Part shown: piece by piece, positions 11,441 to 23,311 of the stretch
Layout of the letters: each line of letters starts with the position of its first letter
Position numbering within the stretch: position 1 is the first letter of the stretch
Assembly (NCBI RefSeq): GCF_023065955.2
Contig: NW_026623100.1
Location: forward strand, 13,803,001 to 13,867,000
Direction: 5' to 3'
Length of the DNA: 64,000 bases
From: Ursus arctos
Lineage: Eukaryota; Chordata; Mammalia; Carnivora; Ursidae
Notes under the pieces: model-generated
Databases searched by the model: none
Told to the model about the DNA's origin: nothing
What the model saw: the letters and a program-made list of their open reading frames with translations, nothing else
Made by a program: the position numbers and the translations under genes

Positions 11441-12870
11441 TTGTTAGGGTGGAAAAATGAATTTTTAGATGTCAAAGAGATTACCTTCGTATAGACTTTG
11501 AAACTGAGACTTAAGATGGTTTTAGGACTTAGTACTTAATTTTGGTTCTTCATAAGAATACATTTTTTATCGTGCATTGATACAATTTTATTTGACAAAT
11601 GATGATCTCCCATACGCGTAGTTTTAGATGGCTTTTAAAATATTTTAATGCTTTAAATGGCTGTGTTCTCTTGGTAATAGTAATGAATTATGCTGATCGG
11701 TTCCCCTCATTATTTTCAAAGCCTGGATGCTTTGTTTAGCTGGTTGACATGGGGCAGTTTCTTGCTGGAGGCAGAATGTCATTGGACCATGGGCTAATCT
11801 TTTTTCCCCTCCGATTTTACCCGTTTCCAGGCTGATTATATAAACAATAAGGTGTTGCCTTTTTAATTAAGTGAAAGTGACACATTACAGGTGCCTTTCA
11901 GCAATCTGAACTTCTCTCCTGAATAAGTCTCGCACTGTCTTTACCTAAATGAGAACGTAAATGTTCAGGCAAGGCCACTGTCGAGGAGTATTTAAAGTGA
12001 GGAGCACTAGAGTCTTCTCGAGTTTTGCATGCAATGGGATGTAAGAGCCACGCTACCCAATTAGGACTGAAGGAGACACAAGGGGAGAGAGGCATACTGA
12101 GCTTGTTCAACTTGATGACATTATGAGTTTCACGATACAGTCTGCAATAACCTTGATCTTTTTATATTTAATTTAATGGCCTTGGAATCTGGAGACGCCA
12201 GCAGGCCTCATTTATCGTGTGGCAAATATCAGCCTCTTCTGGTACAGTTTTTTTGTGCTAACTAAAAGAGATGTGGAATTAAAAATAGGTCAGAAGGCTT
12301 TTCATTTCAGTTTTGTTGATTTAAGTGGATGCGGGAGGGGGAAGGACAGGCATAACGTTAGTTTCTTTTAAGTGATATTATGGAGAAAATAATCTATAAC
12401 AAGCAAACAGAGATTAGAGAACTATGAGAACACTGAAGATTATGTTTTATGAAATGAGTCCTTTCCAAAGCATTAGAGAAGTATAATTATAAGAACTATT
12501 TCAAGTTGCCTACCAGTGATTTTTGCTTAAAGTAAGGGAATGTTATTTATTCGAAATATTTTCATTTATCTTTCTGTGAGGCTGTGATGGAAGAGATGAA
12601 TGTGTGCTTTGCTAAATTATTCGTTCATTCATAAGACAATGAATTTATGTCTTATGAGAAATTTCTCTCAAAATGAATTATTAGTTTTTTTCTTGAAACA
12701 AAAGCAAAAACCTGAGCCAAAATAATGGTACATCTAAGAGTATGCTTGGAAGGCCCTGGCTTGTCAATTGGAGTGAATGATGAATTACACTCCAAAATAC
12801 CACAATTTTTCTCAAAAATATTTTTTTTTCTGGAAAAAAAAAAGAAGCTAAAAAAAAAAGCAACAGTTCC
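11441..12870. other. unassigned intronic sequence
   Basis: No SINE, L1 or coding signal that I recognise. Ends in A/T runs at 12815-12860. Confidence 0.4.
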
Positions 12871-12871
12871 T

Positions 12872-12999
12872 GGGCCACCTGGGTGGCTCAGTTGGTTAAG
12901 TGTCCAACTCTCGATTTCAGCTCAGGTCTTAATCTCGGATCCTGAGTTCAAGCCCTGCGTTGGGCTCTGCACTGGGCATAGAGCCTACTTAAAAGAAAA
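12872..12999 (+). repeat. SINEC, short form
   Basis: gggccacctgggtggctcag head, ending gcatagagcctacttaaaag. No CT-rich body. Confidence 0.9.
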
Positions 13000-13246
13000 A
13001 AAATGATAGTTCTTCTTTAGGTGTCTCTAGAAGGCCTGTGCTGTATTTAATAGTAAGAGGGGATAATAAATGTAAATTCTGCGGCATTGTTGCCCATGGC
13101 TTCTGTCCTGCAGTGAAACGAGTTACAGAAACACAAAGAGCTGTTAAAACCCAGGTAAGCATTTCTCCCTCCATTCTGCTCTGATCCGTCTCTGAAACTC
13201 ATTATGCCTTCTAATTCTAAGCTGAAGAAGGCCCCCAGAAAAGGGT

Positions 13247-13452
13247 GTTTTTTTTGTTTTTTTAGAGAGAGAATTCATGCGTGTGTGAGCAGGGGGAGAG
13301 GCAGAGGGAGAGGGAGAGAGAACCCCAAGCACACTCCGCACTGAGTGTGGGGCCTGAGGCAGGGCTCTATCTCACAACCCTGAGATCATGACCAGAACTG
13401 ACATCAAGAGTCAGAGGCTTAACCAATTGAATTACCTAGGCGCCCCCCCCCT
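13247..13452 (-). repeat. SINEC
   Basis: T-rich tail, GA-rich body, and a diverged inverted head ending attacctaggcgccccc. Confidence 0.9.
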
Positions 13453-13466
13453 TTTTTTGGCCACTA

Positions 13467-13712
13467 ACGCTCCTCCTCCTACCCTCTCACCATTAACCCC
13501 CCAAAATAAGAAAAAAAAATATGACAAAAATCAGAGTGGGCAGAATTTTTTTTTTCTTGACAGAAAAGTTCATATTTTAAATGATACAACACTCCTCCTC
13601 CTACCCTCTCACCATTACCCCCCAAAATAAGAAAAAAAACATTATGACAAAAATCAGAGTGGGCACACATTTTTTTTCTGACAGCAAGTTCATTTTTTAA
13701 ATGATACAACAC
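13467..13712. repeat. two-copy tandem duplication, ~122-bp unit
   Basis: Unit 1 at 13467-13590 and unit 2 at 13591-13712 share 'ctcctcctcctaccctctca', 'gacaaaaatcagagtgggca' and 'ttaaatgatacaac' in the same order and spacing. They differ mainly in A and T run lengths. Confidence 0.92.
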
Positions 13713-15280
13713 AAACTTATATTCAAACAATTTGATCGCTTTCACATGCACTGTGTTAATACTTCTCTGTCACAACAAGCAGGAGGGTAAGTAAGCATCT
13801 TCTTCTTGTATACTTCATGCCACAAATGCTCTCGAGAAGCAGCCAAAACTGTTTGGCTAGTTATTGTCAGAAAGAACCACAAAACTAAGATGACTGATTT
13901 TTCACAGAGACATTTTGATATCCAGATGGGTATCATTAATGCATTTAAAAGTTAACTCAGATATCTGAAGACACAGACAATTTTTAATTCGTTCTCATGT
14001 TCCAGTCAGGGGGTAGTTCCAACCAAAATCCAACTTGTGTGAGAGCCATATGAAGCCACCCTATAGCGGAAGTCAGGATCTCTTGGAGTACAGTTTAGAG
14101 AAAGATCCAGACCCCTTTTACATTTTGAGGCTTCCAGCACATTAAAGAACTGAATAGATGCCAAAATAGGATTGCAAAAATTATTGATTTATCTTGCATG
14201 TTTACATATAATAGATCAGTGATGTAAACGTTGACACCCAAAATGCAATGACTGCATGTCTCACCCAACTCATTTAGAGAGAGCTTAGCTTAAGTGTTAA
14301 CCTTGTGGCTTCTGATGCATATCATGAATCTGAAATCCAGACCAGAGCTACCTTTTCATCCCCCCCATGGAAGGATCTAACAGATAGGAAATTTGGTTAC
14401 ATGTGTCATTGAGATATTTCTGGCCACGGTCATGCTTTCCATGCTTTATGGTGCATAAGTTTGAAATTAAACTGAGTCCTTAAGCATATGAATAGATAAA
14501 CATGGAACTTTTCCTGAACAAGTCCTACCTCAAACTATAGGTATTTCTGAGGTCACTTCTGAAGGTAGGTCACCACTTCCTCAAACAGGAAAGCAAGACA
14601 GTTCTGTTCTTCAAAATATATCTTCTCTAGCTACATAGTTACTATTTTGTAGATTCTTAGGACAAAAAAAAAATCTTATCCCAGTAACATATAAGAATAA
14701 CTGATAAAGGTGGATTCTCAAGCATTTCTTCTAACCAAAGAAAGAAAATGAACCTGTGCTCTTTAGAGTTAGAGTCCAAAGTAGCATAGCAGACTCAACA
14801 TTTCTATAAGATCTTAGGTGTTAGTTTTAAAACTCATATAAATGTTACATTCTTCTCCATAGTGTGTTTTAATATAAAATAATGGTGTGTCTCCCCCCAA
14901 TCTTTGGTTACATTTGATTGTCCCGTACTCTAATTCTGTTGTGCTATATAACCTTGGCACTCCGCTATGTACCCCTCCGGAATGTGCGTACGCCAGTCTG
15001 ACATGCAGGAACCTAAGGGATATGTGTACTTTTTGTCCCCTCTGCTCGTCCAAGCTTTATCCCTGTTGGGTTATTAGACACATGGTTCATCAGAGGTGGC
15101 TCTAGAATTGGTGAGGCTCCCAGAGGAAAGTTTCTCATGAAGCAAGTTCCGTTTTTCCAAAGTAACCCATTTTTGATTTTTAAAATTGATCATGTGTTCC
15201 CCTTTATCGTGTTAGGCCTTCAGAGAGTATTCATGATGATCTAATTCATGACCATGGGAGGCCTATTATAAGGTTCTTGA
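13713..15280. other. unassigned sequence
   Basis: About 1.5 kb with no repeat that I can name. A tatataacc motif at about 14945 lies in locally GC-richer sequence that could be a diverged LTR, but I see no terminal repeat pair. Confidence 0.3.
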
Positions 15281-15281
15281 C

Positions 15282-15400
15282 CAGTGGTTCTCAATGGGTA
15301 CAATTTAAAATTTTGTGGGGATCTTTTTAAAATATCACAATATTGGGAGAAACTACCGGCCAGGGATAGGGACCAAAGGATACCAGAAGAAGAATTTGTT
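15282..15400. repeat. possible hAT MITE fragment
   Basis: Begins with the hAT-Charlie-type terminus cagtggttctcaa. The rest is too diverged to name. Confidence 0.35.
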
Positions 15401-15439
15401 TTTCTTTTTTAAGAAAAATGTGATTTAACACGAAGACCT

Positions 15440-15615
15440 TGACAGATGAGCAAAGTGGTTAAGACACGTACTTTGAAGTCAGACAGACTTTAATTTACAT
15501 CTTGGCTTGATTTGATGCTTAGAGCTGCATGCCCTGGGCGATCTGTTTACCCTCTGGTAGACTCCATTTCCTCAACTGTAAAATAATAGCATGTGTGAAA
15601 TTCCTTCAGCAAGGG
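15440..15615 (+). repeat. MIR SINE
   Basis: MIR blocks in order: 'gcaaagtggttaagacacgt', 'tttgaagtcagacagacttt', 'ccatttcctcaactgtaaaa'. Confidence 0.8.
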
Positions 15616-16298
15616 TACTGTTGCTTTTACTCTCCTCCTCACTCGCAGTGAAAAGAGTCCTGTGACAGATTGAATGTTTCCAGAGTTCAGGTCCCCAAGG
15701 AAGATGATGTCTTCTGAAGAGCTAGCCTATTTCCTTCTAGACAGTGGGAGTCATTTCATTCCTGCCATTTTACTCTTTACTTTGACTGCTAGCAAACAAG
15801 GAGCTAGTACTCAGGCTTAATTGCTGTGGCTTTCCGCAAATAGGGCTTAATATTGTTTGCTTCCACTCCATTCCCTCCTCCCTTTCCCCCTTCCTACTAA
15901 ATGTTGGCCTTTCATCCTGTGTTGTTAGTTGTTGGTCTTATTGTTCCTGTGCTTTTATTGGAAGTTGTCTCCAACCATTTTGAAAGTAGGTGGAAAATAA
16001 ATAAATAAAGTAAGAATGAAATAAGAAGGCTGCATTTTCTTTATGGTCCTTCACAGTGTTTATTTCTACAGGTGGCAAACTTTCTATTCTCCCCTTAATT
16101 TATACTGTTTGTTAATGATAGTATTAGTCAGGTCTTTATTGTATCACTTACTTGGGAAAATATGACAACCCTAACCTGATATTTTACCCAAAACAGCCAT
16201 CTATCGAGTTAGTTCAATGTAAATTATTTAATTCTATTTTCCTAGCAAAAATCAGAAGACTAACACACATTGCTGTATCTCGTCATGTTACCATAGAA
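15616..16298. other. unassigned intronic sequence
   Basis: No recognised element. Confidence 0.35.
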
Positions 16299-16599
16299 CA
16301 GTGGTTCTCAAGTTGTTTGGTCAGGAACGCTTTGCACTTTCAAAAATTATTGAAAACCCAAAGAGCTTTTGTGTATGTGAGCTATTATCTCTCAATACTT
16401 ATATCAAAACTATGAAATTAAAACTGAGAAATTTAAAAGATATTTACTTACAAATTCGTTTAAAAAATTAAAAATTAAAAAAATTTAACGCATTATACAT
16501 TCACATAAATTTTTGTAAAAAGTAAGTAATTTCTGAAACAACAGCAACAGAACATTTTAGAAAAAGAGTGGTGTTTTTGTAAACCTATTTAATGTTTGT

Positions 16600-16947
16600 T
16601 CTATTTGTTATTTTTTTAATTGAGGTATAATTGACATACGACATTTTATTAGTTTCAAGTGTGCAATGTAATGATTCAATATTTGTGTATACTATGGAAT
16701 GATCACGCCAATTGTAGTTAACATCTTTTTTTTTTTTAGATTTTATTTATTTGAGAGAGAGAGACAGAGATAGCAACAGAGAGCACAAGTGGGGAGGAGA
16801 GGGAAAAGCAGACTCCCCACTGAGCAGGGAACCTGATGTGGGGCTCGATGTGGGGCTCGATCCCAGGACCCTGGGATTTATGACCTGAGCCAAAGGCAGA
16901 CGCTTAACTGACTAAGCCACCCAGGCACCCCTTTAGTTAACATCTTA
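16600..16947 (-). repeat. L1M 3' fragment inside the hAT element
   Basis: Antisense L1 3' UTR: 'ttgaggtataattgacatac', 'tagtttcaagtgtgcaatgt', 'aatgattcaatatttgtgta'. It is interrupted from 16728 by a SINEC and resumes for only a few bases. Confidence 0.75.
16728..16933 (-). repeat. SINEC inside the L1
   Basis: Perfect 13-bp target duplication tagttaacatctt (16715-16727 and 16934-16946). Contains a private 12-bp tandem duplication, gatgtggggctc twice, at 16835-16858. Confidence 0.96.
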
Positions 16948-17172
16948 ACGTTTGTCTTAATGGAAGACAGCTAGATTCTCAGATTTGCTTCTACAGTCAG
17001 TCTGTTGCAATATCCTACATCTTATAAACTAATGAATAGATAAGGGTGAAAAAGGCAAATGTGTATTATTACTACTACTACTACTACTATTATTAAAATA
17101 GCTTGGATTTTAAGGACCCCCAAAAGGGTCTTAAGGATGCTCAGGGCCCTGGACTACACTTTGAGGACTGTG

Positions 17173-18289
17173 CTATAGGACATAGTCAATGAAAATGGCA
17201 ATATAAGAAATCAAAATTGATGTTTTGCCCACATTTTAATTTTTAGTGGTTTCAGTGAGCTACTTAAGTTTTTTAAAATATCCCTCTTACCCTTCTCCCA
17301 AAGTTCAGTAAGGTCAAATTGATGTTGACGGGAATGTTTAGATTTTTCCTTCAAGATCTAGACGATGTATTTTTGAAAGCAACTAGCAGATGTATGAAAT
17401 AAATGTTATGTTTTTGGCAAGATTTTTTTTTAATGTACGTATTGAACAGAGATCATCCTTTTTGTTGTAGCTTTTTTTACCCTGCCAATCTATAATAGTA
17501 AAAACTAGTTTTATTAAACCATTATTTGTATTTGTATGTGTTGCTTGTCCTATCATCTTTATATCATCCTATAACTAGAGTAGGGCAAATCGATTTCTCT
17601 TATTCCTGCTGTGAGGTGGTTCATGCTGAAAGGTAGAGGGCTTGCCTAATTTACAGAGTAGCATTAGGTTCAGAAGAAGTTAGTACAGAAGAACAACACA
17701 TTTTATTTTGCTGTATTTTATTTCTCTGTTGTGATTTAGGTAATGGCAATAATGGTTGTGAGCAAGACTTGAAGCTTTTGTATTGCTATGACGATACTCA
17801 AAGGATTCCTGCTCTGCTTTCAGCCTGATGGAGTCTGCATGACAGTATAGTATGGTGGAGCTAGTTCCAGGAATGCCTTGGTTTTCCATTTCTCTTTCCA
17901 TGAAAGAGCAATCTTGAACTTGCAAGTATTCCCACAGGACAGAATGGAGGCTGCCAAGGTTTCACTTGGCCAATGGTGACCACGGAGTCTGGTTCGAATA
18001 TTTGGAAGTGGCAGAGGTGATAAAGAGAGTTTTCTGCTTATGAGATATGTGCCAAATCACTTCAGGTTTCAGATGGGTAATAAACACGGTGAAGGAGTGT
18101 CGGCTACCTCCAGTGACTGCCGGGCCCCGTGAATCACCTTCATATCTCATCATTGTACTTTTCATAGACAATCAGATTATGCCATCACCTAAAAAACAGC
18201 TTGCCTGTATGTGTGTGTGTATATATATATCACTATAAGTATTATCTTATATTTGCCCAAGGATTTTCAGAACTGTCAATTAAGTCAGA
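17173..18289. other. unassigned intronic sequence
   Basis: Single-copy-looking, with a short TG/TA microsatellite at 18210-18229. No coding signal. Confidence 0.4.
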
Positions 18290-18850
18290 TAGGCTTTTGA
18301 GGTTAGGAAAGAATTTTAAAGATGATCCATTCCAACCCTTTGACCCTTGTTGAAACTTTTCACAGTGTCCTGGATGAATAATTGTTCCAGTTTTGCTTGA
18401 GTATTTCCAATTAAAACTGACGATTCCTAAAGCAAACCATTATGATTTTGGACACGTCCAATTATTGGGAAAGCTTTTTCCCAACTTGACTTGAGACAAA
18501 CAGACACCCTTTTTCACATTCTGTCACGTCAAATGTTTACATGTTCATGAGCCTTCTCTTCTCTGAACTTAGTCAACTCTATTCTTTATCTGAAAATTGT
18601 GTCGGCCCCTTTCTTACCCTTCTTCTCTCTCTGGTTGGCCTGCTCTTGTTTTCAGCATCCATCTTGAAAGCTTGATACTCAGAATGACACTCAGCTTTCT
18701 TGATGCTGAGTGACCATTATAGAGTTGAGCGGGGCCTTTTTGCTCCCTCATTGCCATTACTTGCTACTGGATCCAAAGATCTTCTAGCTTCTTTGGCAGT
18801 TATATCTCATGGACTTAGGCTGTACTCACTGTCAATGGAAAGTAGATCTG
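18290..18850 (-). repeat. L3/CR1-like LINE fragment
   Basis: Antisense CR1-family 3' blocks: 'gatgatccattccaaccctt', 'tgattttggacacgtccaat', 'gccttctcttctctgaactt'. Strongly diverged. Confidence 0.55.
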
Positions 18851-18959
18851 AGCCACATCAACACTATTAAGCTATATTTTCTCCTGCATTTATAAATGGA
18901 ATGTGCACATTCAGAATTTGGTCCATTAAAGCTTGAAGGGAAGGTGTTTTTTCTTGTTT

Positions 18960-19400
18960 TTTTTGTGCTTGACAGGGGAGATAACTTTTATTTTAATGTG
19001 ATTCCAAATCTACAGAAAGATCTCAAGACTATCTCAAAGGTTTACCATGTATCATTTAACTAGATTAGCCAGTTGATAACATTTTACTCCTTTTGCTTTA
19101 TCATTCTCTACATAGAGTATTGTGAATTACACAGAGATATAAATAGTTATATATTAATTCTTCTTCTGAACAATTTGAGAATAAGTGGCAGATATGCTTC
19201 TTTAAATATTTCATTTTATATTTACTACAAATAAGGACATTTTCTTGAACAGCCACAATATAGTTATAAAATCAGGAAATTTAACATTGATTTAATGCTC
19301 TTATCTAATCCATGGTCCATACTCAAATTTCACCAATTATCCCAATATAGTCCTTTATAGCTTTTTGGGACGGATGGAGGGGTTTCAGGGTCCAATCGCG
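18960..19400 (-). repeat. L1M 3' UTR fragment
   Basis: Antisense L1 3' sequence: 'taaaatcaggaaatttaaca', 'atactcaaatttcaccaatt', 'cccaatatagtcctttatag'. Confidence 0.6.
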
Positions 19401-19900
19401 TATCATGCATTTCACTCGAGTATTTGCTGATTTCCCCACCTTAAAGTGATGTTCTTTATGCTTCAGAAGTTGAATAGTAGCTGTGAAGACTCCCCGGGCC
19501 TTTGCACAGTTTCCATTTCATTGATTCAACAAACATCCAAGTACTATCTTCAAGTAAAAAAATAAAGTAATAAAGCTGCTCATTTTTGAGCTTTCCTTTC
19601 CACGTCATCTTGTTTAACATTTTGACCATGGACATTTCAATGTAGGCATTGGAGGGCAACAACTTTCTAAAGGTTCTCAACCTCTCTGCACTCAAGACCA
19701 TTTTCATAAGCCTTGTGTTCAGTGAGCCTTTCTTCTTCTTCCTGCAGATGGAGCATGATCTTAGCACGGTCTTTCTTTCTCGCCCCGAGGCTCCACACAG
19801 CCACTTCCACACATTCCTCCTTCCTTCGCTCTCAAAATCAGTGGCTCCCTTGAAGCACGTGTTGCTGTTACCTGGTGATTGCTAAGACATTCCCACTCTG
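19401..19900. other. unassigned, pyrimidine-rich toward the right
   Basis: May be further 5' L2 sequence, but I cannot align it with confidence. Confidence 0.3.
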
Positions 19901-19909
19901 TTGAAGATT

Positions 19910-21225
19910 CTAGAACCTGCCTCACTATCGTCTCTGTCGTTATTCTCAAAATCATCCAGCTCCATGTAGATAGAAGATCTATCCCTGGTTTCTTCATTCC
20001 TCGCCCCCATCTGCTCACACTAGTTTTCCTTCACACCATCTTAGCTATCACCTCCCATAGTCATACCCTAGACCCGGTCATCACCAGTAACTGCACCACT
20101 GCTGAAACCTCCATACCTGTGGCCCCATTCGTTCTCTGATCCCCACTGTCTGTTTCTGCAGCACAACTACTGGGATAACTCCATTCCAACAGTGTGTAAC
20201 TTTTTAGAATCTCCACTCCACTGACCCTGTATATTTTTCATTGCCGGTCCCTCCTCCTTCCTATACCCCCTCCCTTCAGGCTCACATGTCTCTTCTTCTT
20301 TTTTTTTTTTTTAAGATTTTTTTTATTCATTTGAGAGGGAGAACGTGCAAATGGGCAAGCAGGAGGGAGGGGCAGAGGGGGGGAAGGAGAAGCAGACGCC
20401 CTCCTGAGCGGGGAGCTCTACATGGAGCTTAATCCCAGGACCTGGAGATCATGATCTGAGCCCAGGCAGACGCCCAGCTAGCTGAGCCCTCTTATTTCTC
20501 TTCTTACCTATTTATGTTCCATGCTTATCACTGTATAAGTCATCCTTGATACACATCCCCCACACTCCTCCTTTTCTCTCGCTTCACTGAACTCATCCAG
20601 CCCCAGTTAAGCTCAGGGGTGTACCTGACACTTGACCATGACAACCAGCCATGCTGACTGGCCCTCCTTTGAATCCAAAACCACACACCTCAGATCAGCG
20701 TTTGAGAAATCCTGTTACATTCCCCTGGTAAGTTTGCTCATCACAGATCTCCAGCATCTCCTCTCCTGTCCCTCTCAGCTGATGACCTGGCTGATGTTTG
20801 ACTGAGAGAATAGAAGCAATTTCACCAGAACTGCTGCTTCTTCTCAACACACATCTCCCTGTCCAGCTGTGTGCCATGTCTCTACCTTCCCTGCAGTAAT
20901 AGTGATGAACTACCCCACCCCTTTCTGAGGCCAGCTGCCCCAGTTTTGTTCTGGGGCCCAGCTCCCTTCACTAGCGTAAGTATTTCGGTCAACAACGATT
21001 CCCTCCTTCCCTCATTAGCAAATGTCCCTCACTGCTGATTAACTCCCATCACCATAGAAGCATGTGGCAAGAGCACTCATCTCCGGGGAAGGAAAGAAAA
21101 GGTCTCTGTTGACTCTGGCACCTCTACCTATCTTGTTTCTCTGCTCCTCTTCACAGCAAAATGCCTCACAAGAGTTGTCTTTATTGGTCCACTCTGTCAC
21201 CTCCAGTTCACTCCTAACTTTATTT
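19910..21225 (+). repeat. L2 LINE ORF2 remnant, split by SINEC
   Basis: One frame at about 20040-20120 still encodes HSHTLDPVITSNCTTAETSI, which resembles the L2 endonuclease region. Further right, 'tctctgctcctcttcacagc' and 'cacaagagttgtctttattg' match the start of the RT region. Frames are broken throughout. Confidence 0.8.
20299..20489 (-). repeat. SINEC in the L2
   Basis: Minus-strand copy with a T-run tail. The head is truncated or decayed (agctagctgagccc). Flanks share tctcttctt. Confidence 0.9.
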
Positions 21226-22220
21226 ATTTATTTTTTTTCAGAAATACACATACGAGAGAGCTTTTGTAACGTGTAGGTTTAGTTTAAAGGGAGATCAAGG
21301 TAATACCTGTGTCTCTACCACCTGCAATAGAATATTACTGATGTTTTGAACTCCTCCTGTATATTCTCCCCTTAGCGTATCCCCTTCCCTGCACTGCTGA
21401 GGTAAGCACTCTTGTGAATTTTTGCCACCATTCTCTTGTTTTTCTTTACAGTTCTACCATATGTTGTGTGTATCCCTATATCATACATCTTTGTTTTGCC
21501 TGTTCTTGAACTTTACATAGATGGAATTACATATTCTTTGATCACTTGCTTTGTCACTCACCTTTAGGCTTTTTAAAAATCCTCTCTTCTACTGTGTGTA
21601 GTTCATTCATTTTCACTGCAGTGTAGTATTCTATTTTATGATCATATTACAATTCATTTTTCTATTTTACTGTGGATGGACACTTGGGTCATTTCTGGAC
21701 TTTCTGCTATTACTAGCGATGCTGCCGTGGACATTCTTGTACTTGGCTCCCGCTCTGTGTTTGTACAAGAATTTCTGTAGGGTATACTGAGGGGTGAAAT
21801 TACTGGGTCCATTTTACTAGAGACACTCCCAAATTATTTTCTAAAGTGTTTTCTATCAATTTATACTACTATACATACTAAATGAAAGTTCCTGTTCCTC
21901 GTGTCTTTGCCAAAACTTGGACCATCTGACTTTTAAAATTTTGGCTAGTCTGATAGTTAATGTCATGTCATTATGGTTTTAATCTGTATTTCCCTATTTA
22001 CTAATCAGCTCCTTTTCAATGATTATAGATTTTCATGTTTCCTCTTCTTTGAAATGCCTATTCATGTTTTGGGGCTCCCCCCAACCTTTTTTTTTTTTTT
22101 TTTTTAAGTCAGATTGTCTTTTTCTTGATTTGTAAGAATTCCTTATTCTGGATACTAATTCTTCATCAGGTATGTGTTATCATCTCCCACTTGTCAGCTT
22201 GCCTTTTTACTGTTGTTATG
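21226..22220 (-). repeat. L1M 3' end, ~1 kb
   Basis: Antisense L1 order is intact: 'gtagtattctattttatgat', 'tggatggacacttgggtcat', 'gtcatgtcattatggtttta', 'ctggatactaattcttcatc'. A T run lies at 22088-22108. Confidence 0.85.
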
Positions 22221-22289
22221 ATGGGTTAACGAGCAAAATTCTAAATGTTAATGGATTCGGTTAAACTGTAAGAAATTGCTGATAGGTGA

Positions 22290-22452
22290 TGATTTTTGAA
22301 CTACACAAACAATTCCATATGGTTCCTGATGAGCTTATTTGAACACATTGCTGGGCCCCATTTGCAGAGTTTCTCTAGTGGTAGATGAGAATTTGCATTT
22401 CTAGTAAGTTCCCAAGTGATGCTGCTGGTCCAGGAAGCACGCCATGAGAAAG
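22290..22452 (+). repeat. MER5A-like hAT MITE
   Basis: 'cattgctgggccccatttgc' followed by 'gagaatttgcatttctagta' and 'cccaagtgatgctgctggtc', the body of a MER5A-class element. Termini are worn. Confidence 0.7.
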
Positions 22453-23084
22453 TCTGCTTCAGTCCATTCTGTCTTCTCAATCTCACCTTTTGCCAATCCT
22501 CCTTCCATGGTTTCTTAATGATTATAAGATGTAACCCACCTCTCCTGGTCAGCACAGCATCCTTTTTGTCAAAGAAGTTCTTGACCTATCAGTCCTTTCT
22601 AGGACGGGAATCACCTTAGTTGACTTTAGCAGGTCTTTCCAGTCCTGAGTGCAGATAGCTGCCTGGGCGGTGCTTGCCATGTTAATAAATGCCATTTTGT
22701 TCAAAGTTAACATGTAGCTTTTAAAATGTCCCAGTACCATTGATTAACTGATTTTGCTGTCTCCTTTAGCAGTGCACTGTGTGATGAAGTTATTTTGATG
22801 TAACATCAAATCATGAATCAAACCCTGTCTTGTCATGCTCCAGTACCAAGTCTCCTTCCCAAAAGCCCTCCTTTTTGTTTCATTCCAAATTTCACTTAAA
22901 ATCTCTACCCTTTTCCATGGGTTAGTCCCCCACATCTCCAGCCCTATTTGTCACACCCATGTATTTTTTCCAGGACATGTATAACAGTCTCAAACATTTT
23001 AATCATAAAGCCTCACATAGGTAACAGAATACAGAGTAGAAATTAAAAATAAATATTTAAGTCTTCCTTCTAGTTTATTTAGAG
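22453..23084. other. unassigned intronic sequence
   Basis: Nothing recognised. Confidence 0.35.
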
Positions 23085-23303
23085 CAAGGTTTCTGAACAG
23101 TGACACTATTGACTTTTGGGGCTGGGTAATTCTTTGTTGTGTGGGGCCACCCCACGCATTGAGGATGTTGGGCAGCCTCAGTGGCCTCTACACAAGATAC
23201 CAGGAGCAGCCCGCTCCCCACCCCCCATGTGACATCCAAAAATGTCTACAGGCATTGTCACGTGTCCCTTGAGGGCAAAACATCCTCTGGGTGCAGACTG
23301 CTG
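23085..23303 (+). mobile_element. hAT-type MITE with perfect 8-bp TSD
   Basis: Body reads 'gacactattgacttttgggg', 'ggtaattctttgttgtgtgg', 'catccaaaaatgtctacagg'. It is flanked on both sides by atttagag (23077-23084, 23304-23311), the 8-bp target duplication expected of hAT. The same family occurs at 63617-63816 in the opposite orientation. Confidence 0.85.
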
Positions 23304-23311
23304 ATTTAGAG

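Larger units (their letters stand above)
16299..17172 (+). mobile_element. hAT-Charlie-type DNA transposon remnant
   Basis: Left terminus cagtggttctcaa at 16299; right terminus tttgaggactgtg ending near 17172. Flanking 8-mers ccatagaa and ctatagga match at six of eight positions, the expected target size for hAT. Internal block 'ggaagacagctagattctca' fits one ancient family, which I cannot name surely. It is split by an L1 piece that itself holds a SINEC. Confidence 0.75.

Noticed and set aside
14940..15110. TATA-like motif in GC-richer sequence as an LTR or promoter
   Set aside because: No paired LTR, no target duplication and no downstream coding region, so it is left unassigned.
19456..19812. 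118-codon minus-strand open frame
   Set aside because: Antisense to pyrimidine-rich sequence that probably belongs to an L2; no recognised protein.
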